From: Lactarius indigo
Taxonomy: Eukaryota > Basidiomycota > Agaricomycetes > Russulales > Russulaceae
Assembly: GCA_025766275.1 (NCBI GenBank)
Contig: JAFKAC010000042.1
Span: 248,001 to 312,000, forward strand
Direction: 5' to 3'
Length of the DNA: 64,000 nucleotides
Numbering within the stretch: position 1 is the first letter of the stretch; each line of letters starts with the position of its first letter. The notes under the pieces were generated by a model. That model worked only from the letters and a program-made list of their open reading frames with translations, did no database searches and had not been told where the DNA came from. Positions 21,067 through 30,569 of this stretch are shown here, one piece after another. The position numbers and the translations under genes are program-made.

Positions 21067-21122
21067 CTGGGGAAGCCCGAGGTCAGTCTATTAAAGAGAC
21101 TGTCCAAGTGTGGCGAACTCAC
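21067..21122 (-). promoter_or_regulatory. Candidate intron 1 of element D spanning LTR end and primer-binding site
   Basis: 56 nt: donor GACA|GTGAGT inside the last 14 bases of the 5' LTR, branch-like CTGAC (21082-21086), acceptor CCCCAG|TG. Removing it joins A to TG and makes the ORF1 ATG, which would be the first ATG of the spliced RNA. In C the intron is 55 nt (29836-29890) with the same donor, branch and acceptor type, although ORF1 codon 2 differs. The intron contains the putative primer-binding site, so only unspliced RNA could be reverse transcribed. Confidence 0.7.
21097..21106 (-). promoter_or_regulatory. Putative primer-binding site of element D
   Basis: TGGACAGTCT lies two bases inside the 5' LTR. 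It is the exact reverse complement of AGACTGTCCA in the LTR (21292-21301), which starts 35 bases downstream of the TATATAA box, close to where transcription should begin. This fits self-priming by the RNA 5' end, as known for Tf1/sushi-type chromoviruses. No clear tRNA 3' match was recognised. Confidence 0.5.
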
Positions 21123-21795
21123 TGTCACTCGACAGCGAGGGATACGGTTGAAGACGACGGCGGGCGAAGTAGAGACGGAGAGAGCGTCGAAGATGACGAA
21201 GAGGAGGCGTTCTTGGCTCAAAGAAGGTAGTGGCGCACACAAGGTGGGGCACTCGAAGGAGCTGAGAGGCAAGAGGGGAAGATGTCACAAGTGGACAGTC
21301 TGAGGGACTGTCCGTAGAATTGCACCAGCTTATATACTACAGGGGGTGGTCTGTGCGTCGGTTTAGGGCAGGCTTAGGGCCTGCCCACGGGTGCTGCGCA
21401 GTACTGCGCAAAGGAACATTCTAGAGACATCTAACAATAGAGTCCAATCGGAAGGGGTTTAAACATAGAACAACTGCGCCGCAGTTGATGGTGCAATCTT
21501 GCATCAGAATGGCGTGATTCCGCAGTCAATGCGGGAATCCCCGAGGGGTGGTGACTTGGGTGATTATCTTCGTTGATTGATAAACGATCAACCGTTGATT
21601 GATACACGTGCAGGTAGGTATGCATGTGACTTGGAAAGACAGAGTAATCACGTGACACATCACGTGACCGTCGGAGAGCGAAATTCAAACTCCGATTTCG
21701 GATTTCCCCTTTAGGAAGTTGATGACATAAGCCCGGTCCGGTCCGGTCCGGTCCTAAGCGCCTTGAGTCACGACCCAGTTTATAGGTTCGTGACA
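21109..21795 (-). repeat. 5' LTR and promoter of element D
   Basis: 687 bp. TATATAA box at 21330-21336. Downstream is the perfect hairpin GGACAGTC-loop-GACTGTCC (21293-21313). The transcribed leader has no ATG. U3 (right part) has CACGTG boxes, the palindrome TGCGCAGTACTGCGCA and GGTCC tandems. The final bases supply the intron 1 donor. Confidence 0.95.
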
Positions 21796-22084
21796 GTGTG
21801 AGCCTTTGTTCTTCAGATAAGTTGAAGGTGAATGGAGTAGAAGGAGGCACTTAAATCACTTGATTTAAGTCCAGGACCCAAGTAAGTAAACACTTACTTA
21901 CTTTGCATTGTACTTAAAACACTTGTTTCAAGACAAGGCAAATATATAACCACTTATCTAAAGTGGCTGGTCGTCAGGAAAGGTGGAAATGAAACTAAAG
22001 GGGTCCACAGGGACTCGAGGGGAAAGACAGTAAGCAAGAAGGTGGGGGGCAGAACGAACCAAGTCCTCAAAGAAATAGGCCTGG
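21796..22084 (-). pseudogene. Element C: ORF2 N-terminus, candidate intron 2 and ORF1 C-terminus
   Basis: Continuation of C to the right of D, starting with the TSD GTGTG. It holds the first codons of ORF2 (acceptor G at 21850), the conserved donor GCAAA|GTAAGT, and the end of ORF1 (stop TAG 21958-21960) up to the H1 insertion. Confidence 0.85.
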
Positions 22085-22878
22085 TGTTACGGTTTCACCC
22101 TCACGACCTCGGCAAACGGCGATACGACGGACGCAATCACATGATGAAAAAGAGGATAACGAAGAAAGGGCTGAGATAAGCCGAAGACCAAAAGATAAGT
22201 GCCCCGGCCCGCGATTCCACTGGACCTTCTGCGATGATGCGCAGAATTGTAGGTTCCACCGGCCCGGATAAAGCAATATCCACATCGCCCGTCACGTGAC
22301 CCCGGCATGTGACCTGGCTAGAATGCACCGGAAGAGTCCAGATGAGCTTGTGCCTGGCTGACTGATGTTTGGTACCTGATGACTGATACTGATTGCGGAT
22401 GACTCATAGATGATTACACTGTTACGATAAGGATGACTGATGTCTCGTTCTGATTGGATGACCAACTGTATGCTGACTGATGATTACACACTCCCGATGA
22501 CACTCTTACTGTACGATTACTCACCCTAGGATCGTTGTATTAGGGTTTCTGAGTTTGAACCGAACGATAGCTGGAGTATAAGTAGAGTAGTTTGTATTCC
22601 CTACTCTCCAGCTTGAGATCTTGTGGAATTGTACCTGCTGTTTGCGGTTCTCCCTCTATCTTTTGAGCTGGGCTGTCTGCTCATTTCCCTTCCTGCTCTC
22701 TCTTATCTGCCATTTTCTGCCTCTCAGTACTTCTGTCTGATAAAAGGCTGCCAGTACCTTTGTCGACTAGGGGACGCCTTGGCTGTGACTGCCTCCCCCG
22801 TAAGTTGGCTGACTGTTTGGGGCATTGTGTTCCCACAGTTTCGTCCAAGTCGGACACTACGGACGTACAACCGTAACA
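22085..22878 (+). repeat. Solo LTR H1 (794 bp)
   Basis: Ends TGTTACGGTT..AACCGTAACA, flanked by the TSD CCTGG (22080-22084 and 22879-22883) within ORF1 of C. A TATAAGTA box near 22577 suggests plus-strand sense. Two more nearly identical 794-bp copies occur at 28336 and 35997. No internal region remains. The long inverted ends could also suggest a small DNA element, but 5-bp TSDs and TG..CA ends favour a solo LTR. Confidence 0.85.
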
Positions 22879-23509
22879 CCTGGTGGTAAGTGTAAATTTG
22901 TCCATTAAAAGTGAAGCGTAAATGTCCATAAGTGGTAACAATCCTTCTGTCCAAAAAGTCCTGGATCTCTAGGGTTACTAGAGAGTCAATGTACCCTGCC
23001 CTGTGGACGTTAGCAAGGGGGGCGAAGACATGTCTCAGGCCTTCCCTGAAGTCGTAGTGGATAGTCCCAAAGGGGGTGTCGGGGGAGGGAAGGTCGTAGA
23101 TGGCCTTGGAACAGATGTACAAGGGAGGAAAGTCGGGGTGTTGAGCAGGGTCAACAACGCGCGGGAAGAGGGTGTAGACGTGAGGGGGAAGGAGGTGAAA
23201 GGGGGTGACAGAAGGAAAGATCGGGGGAAAGTTGACGAGGGAGGTGGCGAGGGGAACTTTGGCGATCAGTTCCCAGAGTGTCGTGGAAGCGGGCCGCCAA
23301 GATTCTCCTTGGGGTGTGACAACGGCGATGTACTGGTGGGGGTGTTCTCCTTGGTGAAGGAGGCAAGGGGGCGCCTGGTAGGCAGTGGCACCAAGGGGGG
23401 GAAGATTCTCCTGGTCGGGGTGAGGGGCCGGAGGGAAGACAGGGCCTTGCTCTGCTACTCACTCGTAGTTAATTGGCGAGTCAGGGGTGGCGAGGCGGGA
23501 GGGGACCGG
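22879..23509 (-). pseudogene. Element C: middle of ORF1
   Basis: ORF1 frame of C, colinear with D 20000-20560. It reads through the position of the D stop with a His codon (near 23051). It is cut on both sides by LTR insertions. Confidence 0.85.
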
Positions 23510-24017
23510 TGTTACGCTCCACCGGTGTTAGTCCGACTTGGACTCGGAGAAGGCATAATCGACTTAGCGAAAGATAGGCGAATGGGGATCATGTGTCAAC
23601 CCAACGCAAGCTGAACAGGGGCACACGGGCACACGCTGCAGCTAAGACAAAGAAGTACTACCCCTTGGTGGGTAGAAGTGGAAGCACACTTAGTCGAAGA
23701 CTAAGGCAAGCAAAAGATGAGTCAAGATGGTGGATTCGAAGAAGACCAAGATGGGGACTCTTGGTCTTCCAAGCCAACTACTTATACAAATACACACGGG
23801 CTTTAAAGCGCCACTAGAACAGTAGGTAACCAGTAGCGTAACTAGCTCGAACCCTAGTACAGCTATCCTAGGAATGAGTCATACATGAGTCACAATCACA
23901 TGCGAACTACTATGCTGACTGATACAATGTAAAGGTCCATGACTAATACTACTGTCAGGCCATAGTCATAACCAGCCATGAGTCACTTCAAACATGTAAT
24001 GGGTCTGTACCGTAACA
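23510..24017 (-). repeat. Solo LTR in ORF1 of C (508 bp)
   Basis: TGTTACG..CGTAACA, TSD ACCGG on both sides (23505-23509 and 24018-24022); D has the unbroken target GGGACCGGAACAGG. It contains the hairpin around GAAGACCAAGAT shared with the LTR of Y, whose sense is the minus strand. Confidence 0.9.
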
Positions 24018-24097
24018 ACCGGAACAGGAGACGGAGAGCGACAAGGAGTCGGAGGAAGAACAGGAGGTGGCGGAGTAGAGCCACGAGACGGGACAGG
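24018..24097 (-). pseudogene. Element C: short ORF1 piece between solo LTR and J
   Basis: 80 bp matching D 20557-20634 with substitutions, left between two insertions. It starts with the TSD of the solo LTR and ends with the TSD-like GGACAGG of J. Confidence 0.85.
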
Positions 24098-24419
24098 CAC
24101 ATAAAGATCTGCCATGACTTCCATAACTGATGGGCCAACCGACGGTGAGAGTCTTACATATGTCATGGGCCAGCCGATGTCGGCCAACGCAGGAGATTCC
24201 TCCAAAACTCATGGGCCAGCCGATGTCGGCTCGGAGACATTTACTCCGGAGTTGTGGTCCGAAGGAGTAGATATGGGAGTGCACAGGGATTTTCAGATAT
24301 CTAGAAATCATTAGTGGAGAGATGGAACTGAAGGAAGCACTCCAAGACCATATGTGTATAATGGAGTGGGGTGTATAAACATCTGCAGGTCCAAGGAAAT
24401 TGCACATGTTCTGGAGGAG

Positions 24420-25700
24420 CACATCCAAGATTATATGGGTGTGCCAGAGGGTATAAACATGTATGGGTGTCTGAGATATCTTGGACATGCTTCGGACCAA
24501 TATGTCCGAGATTACGTCCACATACTGGAGGGTATTAACATGTATGGGTGTCCGAGATATCTCGGACATGCTTCGGACCAATATGTCCGAGATTACGTCC
24601 ACATACTGGAGGGTATTAACATGTATGGGTGTCCGAGATATCTCGGACATGCTTCGGACCAATATGTCTGAGATTACATCCACATATTAGAGGGTATAAA
24701 CATGTATGGGTGTCCAAAAAATCTCGGACATGCTTTGGACCAATATGTCCGAGATTACATCCACATACTGGAGGGTATTAACATGTATGGGTGTCCGAGA
24801 TATCTCGGACATGCTTTGGACCAATATGTCCAAGATTATGTCCACATACTGGAGGGTATTAACATGTATGGGTGTCCAAGATATCTTGGACATGCTTTGG
24901 ACCAATATGTCCGAGATTACATCCACATATTAGAGGGTATTAACATGTATGGGTGTCCGAGATATCTCGGACATGCTTCGGACCAATATGTCCGAGATTA
25001 TGTCCATATACTGGAGGGTATAAACATTTATGGGTGTCTGAGATATCTCGGACATGCTTCGGACCAATATGTCCGAGATTATATGCACATACTGGAGGGT
25101 ATTAACATGTATGGGTGTCCAAGATATCTTGGACATGCTTCGGACCAATATGTCTAAGATTATGTCCACATATTAGAGGGTATAAACATGTATGGGTGTC
25201 CAAAAAATCTCGGACATGCTTCGGACCAATAGGTCCAAGACTATATAGGTGTACTGAAGGGTATAAACATGTATGGGTGTCTGAGATATCTCAGACATGC
25301 TTCAGACCAATATGTCCGAGATTACATCCACATATTAGAGGGTATAAACATGTATGGGTGTCCAAAAAATCTCGGACATGCTTTGGACCAATATGTCCGA
25401 GATTACATCCACATACTGGAGGGTATTAACATGTATGGGTGTCCAAGATATCTCGGACATGCTTTGGACCAATATGTCCAAGATTATGTCCACATATTAG
25501 AGGGTATTAACATGTATGAGTGTCCAAGATATCTCAGACATGTTATGGACCAATAGGTCCGAGATTATATAGGTGTACTGGAGGGTATAAACATGTATGG
25601 GTGTTTGAGATATCTCAGACATGTTCCAGAGCAATATGTCTGAGATTATGTGGGTATACCAGAGGGTATAAACATGTACAGGTGTCCAAGATATCTCTGG
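24420..25700 (+). repeat. Left array of 81-bp repeats in J (about 16 units)
   Basis: The marker ATGTATGGG (or a close variant) recurs every 81 bases from 24459 to 25674 without slippage. Each unit carries an 18-bp palindrome, typically GTCCGAGATATCTCGGAC, followed by GGACCAATATGTCC, itself an inverted repeat. 81 is a multiple of three, so long frames of a 27-residue repeat appear, but see the rejected list. Confidence 0.95.
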
Positions 25701-26083
25701 ATGATTAGCCTAGAGTGTCTAGCCATGTGTATGCATTCAGAGACTAGGACCCCATAGATATATTCTGCATGAATTGTTTCCACAGCCAAGGCTCATGTAT
25801 GTGTACTTATTATGTTCTCTCCCATTGTAATGATTACCCCATGTTACTTGATTGGAACATGTACACTCCCTTTATTATTAGTTATTAGTCTAATTGATCA
25901 GGCACAAAGGACAGTATGTGTCATTTCCATTCATTTCAGAGTATTTAGTAAGTTCTCTTTGTTATGACTTGACACATCCAGTGTCACAGTGTAAGCTCCA
26001 CTCAACCATTTCTACACTTGATGACTTCCACGAAGCCTTGAAGTGTTTCCTGCCTGATAAACTCCAGCACACCCACATAATGT
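25701..26083. other. Unique centre of J
   Basis: AT-richer single-copy DNA between the two arrays. On the plus strand a frame of about 50 codons (motif STISTLDDFHEALKCFLPDKL, about 25998-26060) looks protein-like and might be a captured gene fragment, but I do not recognise it. Confidence 0.45.
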
Positions 26084-28335
26084 ATTGCTCCAGAACATGT
26101 CCAAAATATCTTGGACATCCATACATGTTAATACCCTTTAGTAGGTGCTCATAATCTTGGATGTTACGCTCCACCGGCGTTAGTCCGACTTGGACTCGTG
26201 AAAGGCGTAATCGACTTAGCAGAAGGTAGGCGAATGGGGATCACGTGTCAACCCAACGCAGGCTGAACAGGGGCACACTGGCACACGCTGCAGCAGAAGG
26301 ATAAAGAGAGGTGTCCCTTGGTAGACACTTAGAGGAGGCACACTTGGTCGAAGACCAAGGCAGACAAGAGACGATTCAGAAGGTGGATTGAAGAAGACCA
26401 AGATGGAGACTCTTGGTCTTCCGAGTCGACTACTTATACAAATACGCGCGGGCTTTAAAGCGCCGCTGGAATAGTAGGTAACCAATAGCGTAACTAGCTC
26501 GAACCCTAGTACAGCTATCCTAGGAATGAGTCATACATGAGTCACAATCACATGCGAACTACTATGCTGACTGATGCGATGTAAGAGTCCATGACTAATA
26601 TCAACCGGACCGTAGTCATAACCGGTCATGAGTCGTGTGTAATGAGTCATCAAGTCCGTACCGTAACATTGGACATATTGGTCCGGAACATGTCTGAGAT
26701 ATCTTGAACACCCATACATGTTTATACCCTCCAGTACACCTACTATATAATCTTGGACATATTGGTCCGAAGCATGTCCGAGATATCTTGGACACATATA
26801 CATGTTAATACCCTCCAGTATGTGGACGTAACTCGGACATATTGGTCTGAAGCATGTCCGAGATATCTTAGACACCCATACATGTTAATACCCTCCAATA
26901 TGTGGACGTAATCTTGGACATATTGGTCCAAAGCATGTCTGAGATATCTTGGACACCCATACATGTTAATACCCTCCAGTATGTGGATGTAATCTTGGAC
27001 ATATTGGTCCAAAGCATGTCCGAGATATCTTGGACACCCATACATGTTAATACCCTCCAATACACCTATATAATCTCGGACCTATTGGTCCGTAACATGT
27101 CCGAGATATCTCAGACACCCATACATGTTAATACCCTCTAATATGTGGATGTAATCTCGGACATATTGGTCCAAAGCATGTCCAAGATTTTTTGGACACC
27201 CATACATGTTAATACCCTCCAGTATGTGGATGTAATCTCGGACCTATTGGTCCAAAGCATGTCCGAGATTTTTTGGACACCCATACATGTCAATACCCTC
27301 TAATATATGGATGTAATCTCGGACATATTGGTCCAAAGCATGTCCGAGATATCTCGGACACCCATACATGTTAATAACCTCCAGTACACCTATATAGTCT
27401 CGGACCTATTGGTCCGAAGCATGTCCGAGATATCTTGGACACCCATACATGTTAATACCCTCCAGTATGTGGACATAATCTTGGACATATTGGTCCGAAG
27501 CATGTCCGAGATATCTCAGACACCCATACATGTTAATACCCTCTAATATGTACACATAATCTTGGACATATTGGTCCAAAGCATGTCCGAGATATCTCGG
27601 ACACCCATACATGTTAATACCCTCTAATATGTGGATGTAATCTTGGACATATTGGTCCGAAGCATGTCCGAGATATCTTGGACACCCATACATGTTAATA
27701 CCCTCCAGTATGTGGATGTAATCTCGGACATATTGGTCCGAAGCATGTCCGAGATTTTTGGACACCCATACATGTTTATACCCTCTAGTACACCTATATA
27801 ATCTCGGACCTATTGGTCCGTAACATGTCTGAGATATCTTGGACACATATACATGTTAATATCCTCCAGTATGTGGACGTAATCTCGGACATATTGGTCC
27901 GAAGCATGTCCGAGATTTTTTGGACACCCATACATGTTTATACCCTCTAATATGTGGATGTAATCTCGGACATATTGGTCCGAAGCATGTCCGAGATATC
28001 TCGGACACCCATACATGTTAATACCCTCCAGTATGTGGACGTAATCTCGGACATATTGGTCCGAAGCATGTCCAAGATATCTCAGACACCCATAAATGTT
28101 TATACCCTCCAGTATATGGACATAATCTTGGACATATTGGTTCGAAGCATGTCTGAGATATCTCGGACACCCATACATGTTAATACCCTCCAATACACCT
28201 ATATAATCTCGGACCTATTGGTCCGTAACATGTCCTAGATATCTCGGACACCCATACATGTTCATACCCTCCAGTATGTGAACATAATCTTGGACATATT
28301 GGTCCGGTACATGTCTGAGGTATCTTCACCATCTG
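26084..28335 (-). repeat. Right array of 81-bp repeats in J (about 20 units, inverted)
   Basis: Same unit as the left array but reverse-complemented, with a few units 1-3 bases shorter (AGATTTTTTGGAC variants). The first unit is split by the solo LTR at 26162. The two arrays would fold into a very large cruciform or a long double-stranded RNA. Confidence 0.95.
26162..26668 (-). repeat. Solo LTR inside the right array (507 bp)
   Basis: TGTTACG..CGTAACA, TSD TTGGA at 26157-26161 and 26669-26673. It is closely similar to the one at 23510, including the GAAGACCAAGAT hairpin. Confidence 0.9.
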
Positions 28336-29129
28336 TGTTACGGTTGTATGTCCGTAGTGTCCGACTTGGACGAAACTGTGGGAACACAATGCCCCAAACA
28401 GTCAGCCAACTTACGGGGGAGGCAGTCACAGCCAAGGCGTCCCCTAGTCGACAAAGGTACTGGCAGCCTTTTTTCAGACAGAAGTACTGAGAGGCAGAAA
28501 ATGGCAGATAAGAGAGAGCAGGAAGGGAAATGAGCAGACAGCCCAGCTCAAAAGATAGAGGGAGAACCGCAAACAGCAGGTACAATTCCACAAGATCTCA
28601 AGCTGGAGAGTAGGGAATACAAACTACTCTACTTATACTCCAGCTATCGTTCGGTTCAAACTCAGAAACCCTAATACAACGATCCTAGGGTGAGTAATCG
28701 TACAGTAAGAGTGTCATCGGGAGTGTGTAATCATCAGTCAGCATACAGTTGGTCATCCAATCAGAACGAGACATCAGTCATCCTTATCGTAACAGTGTAA
28801 TCATCTATGAGTCATCCGCAATCAGTATCAGTCATCAGGTACCAAACATCAGTCAGCCAGGCACAAGCTCATCTGGACTCTTCCGGTGCATTCTAGCCAG
28901 GTCACATGCCGGGGTCACGTGACGGGCGATGTGGATATTGCTTTATCCGGGCCGGTGGAACCTACAATTCTGCGCATCATCGCAGAAGGTCCAGTGGAAT
29001 CGCGGGCCGGGGCACTTATCTTTTGGTCTTCGGCTTATCTCAGCCCTTTCTTCATTATCCTCTTTTTCATCATGTGATTGCGTCCGTCGTATCGCCGTTT
29101 GCCGAGGTCGTGAGGGTGAAACCGTAACA
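28336..29129 (-). repeat. Solo LTR H2 (794 bp)
   Basis: Reverse-oriented copy of H1, TSD ATCTG (28331-28335 and 29130-29134), inserted at the outer edge of the right array of J. Confidence 0.88.
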
Positions 29130-29394
29130 ATCTGGCCAAGATACATTCTCAGACATGGTTCTTAGCCATCTGTCCAAGATACATTCTTGGATGTGGTTCT
29201 TAACTATCCGTCCGAGATATGTTCTCAGACTCGGAGATATTTATACATTTTGTCCGTCTGAGCCGATGTCAGTTGACTCATAAGTCTTGGGAGATTCTTT
29301 GCTGTCGGCCGACGTCGGCTGGCCCATGACATATCAAAGATTCTCACCATCGGTTGGCCCATCAGTTATGGAAGTCATGCCGGATCATTGGCTG

Positions 29395-29835
29395 GGACAG
29401 GGGGGTGGGGGGTCGGGACTTGGAGGGGAGGCGCAGACTCGGCGCGGGGTTCAGGGGACAAGGGGACAACGTTCCCGTTGAGGTCGATGATCTTGAGGAC
29501 CTCTTCGTAGAACTGGGTGGTGCTGGGGGACAAGGGACAAGGGGAAGGACAAGGGGTGGCTTCTTCAGCCAGAGTGTAGGGATAGACTAGTTCGGGGGTT
29601 GCGTCCCGAACAAGGGCAACAGGGGCAGGGGGCTCATCACCACTGAAGGTGGCAGGGGTGTAGGGGGCGGTGAAGCGGAGGCTGTCAAGATGGACAGCAG
29701 AGGTGGAGGGAACAGGGGAGGTATGGGAAAAGTCGAGGGGGCTACCTTGGTTGTCGAACTCCGACTGGTAGCTGGCAGAATCTCCGTCCCACTGACCATA
29801 CTGTGAGAAGTCGTACTCGTAGTTGTAGTCAGCCA
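29395..29835 (-). pseudogene. Element C: N-terminal part of ORF1
   Basis: Starts at the acceptor CTCCAG|TG (intron end 29836), where an A-ending exon would give ATG-GCT-GAC, and continues Tyr/Asp/Ser-rich as in D up to the J insertion. It is the best-preserved part of C. Confidence 0.85.
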
Positions 29836-29890
29836 CTGGAGCAGCCCAGAGTCAGTCTATTGGTTAGACTGTCCAAGTGTGATGACTCAC
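29836..29890 (-). promoter_or_regulatory. Candidate intron 1 of element C
   Basis: 55 nt, GACA|GTGAGT to CTCCAG|TG with CTGAC branch. It contains the primer-site candidate TGGACAGTCT (29866-29875). Its conservation in this diverged copy supports the intron of D. Confidence 0.65.
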
Positions 29891-30564
29891 TGTCACTCAA
29901 CAGGGGGTCATGACGTAGGCAGAGACTGGGGGCTGAGAGGGTGTGGAGAAGAGATATGTGACAACAGAAGAACACAAGATACACTCTTGGCTCAGTAGAG
30001 AGGTAGTGGCACGTGAAGAGCGGGGCACTTGAAGGAGCTGTGAGGCAAGAGGGAGGATGTCACAAGTGGACAGTCTGAGGGACTGTCCATAGAATTGCAC
30101 CAGCTTATATACTACAGGGGGTGGTCTGTGCGTAGGTTTAGGGCAGGCTTAGGGCCTGTCCATGGGTGCTGCGTAGTACTGTGCAAAGGAACATTCTAGA
30201 GACATCTAACAATAGAGTCCAATCAGAAGGTGTTTAAACATAGAATGACTGTGCTGCAGTCAATGGCGCAATCTTGCGTCAAGGTGGTGTGATTCTGCAG
30301 TCAATGTGGGAATCTCCGAGGGGTGGTGACTTGGGTGATTATCTTTGTTGATTGATCAACAATCAACCGTTGATAAGTACACATGTACACAACATGTGAC
30401 TTGAGAGACGTGACAGATCACGTGACAGATCACATGATCGTTTGAGAACAGAATTCAAACTCCGATTCGGAATTCCCCTTTAGGAAGATGATTACATAAG
30501 ACTGGGCCGACGCGGACTGGTCCTAAGCGCCCTTGAGTCATGACTGAATTATAGGTTCGTGACA
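29878..30564 (-). repeat. 5' LTR of element C
   Basis: 687 bp, the same length as in D but with many transitions. It has the same TATA box, hairpin GGACAGTC..GACTGTCC and donor. The right flank is the 3' end of the Plavaka transposase. Confidence 0.93.
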
Positions 30565-30569
30565 CATTC

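Larger units (their letters stand above)
11975..21795 (-). mobile_element. Full-length young Ty3/gypsy element D (9,821 bp)
   Basis: 687-bp LTRs (11975-12661 and 21109-21795) that I read as identical, flanked by the 5-bp TSD GTGTG (11970-11974 and 21796-21800). It is inserted into ORF2 of element C. The internal region on the minus strand reads ORF1, ORF2, ORF3, gag, pol. Element E at 43430 has the same length and almost the same sequence at an unrelated site, so the family has moved recently. The internal region is longer than usual for a chromodomain gypsy element because of the three ORFs ahead of gag. Confidence 0.97.
24098..29394. mobile_element. Palindromic DNA transposon J made of opposed 81-bp repeat arrays
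   Basis: The ends are imperfect inverted repeats of about 200 bp: the left end from 24098 and the right end, read in reverse from 29394, share CATGACTTCCATAACTGATG, GGTGAGA, and GGCCAGCCGA-TCGGC blocks. Both sides are flanked by GGACAGG (7-8 bp duplication), and outside it ORF1 of C resumes. The right end starts CAGCCAATG when read inward, like the left end of KDZ element K at 56231, so J is probably a non-autonomous KDZ relative. Without the two solo LTRs inserted in it, J is about 4 kb. No transposase frame is seen. Confidence 0.8.
5297..30564 (-). mobile_element. Old Ty3/gypsy element C, interrupted by D, H1, a solo LTR and J
   Basis: Chromodomain-family gypsy element on the minus strand, reading from its 5' LTR (29878-30564) leftward through ORF1, ORF2, ORF3, gag and pol to 5297, where pol is cut inside the integrase C-terminal part. 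Removing D (11975-21795), H1 (22085-22878), the solo LTR (23510-24017) and J (24098-29394) restores colinearity with D. C carries many C:G to T:A changes and stops, so it is older than its inserts. Its right flank lies in the Plavaka transposase. The 3' LTR is not in the window. Confidence 0.92.

Noticed and set aside
18574..21067. GTG as true start of ORF1, ORF2 and ORF3
   Set aside because: Nuclear fungal genes rarely start at GTG. In all three cases the G is also the last base of a good AG acceptor, which explains the pattern better.
22085..22878. H copies as MITEs with 10-bp inverted ends
   Set aside because: TG..CA ends, 5-bp TSDs and a TATA box fit solo LTRs better. Kept open in the findings.
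24430..25700. CRISPR-like array
   Set aside because: Units are contiguous 81-bp repeats without unique spacers, in a eukaryotic transposon setting.
24340..28250. Long open frames of a 27-residue repeat protein (GINMYGCPRYLGHASDQYV-like) on both strands
   Set aside because: The period is 81 bp, a multiple of three, so frames stay open on any strand. The arrays are inverted copies of each other with no start, intron or composition signal of a gene.
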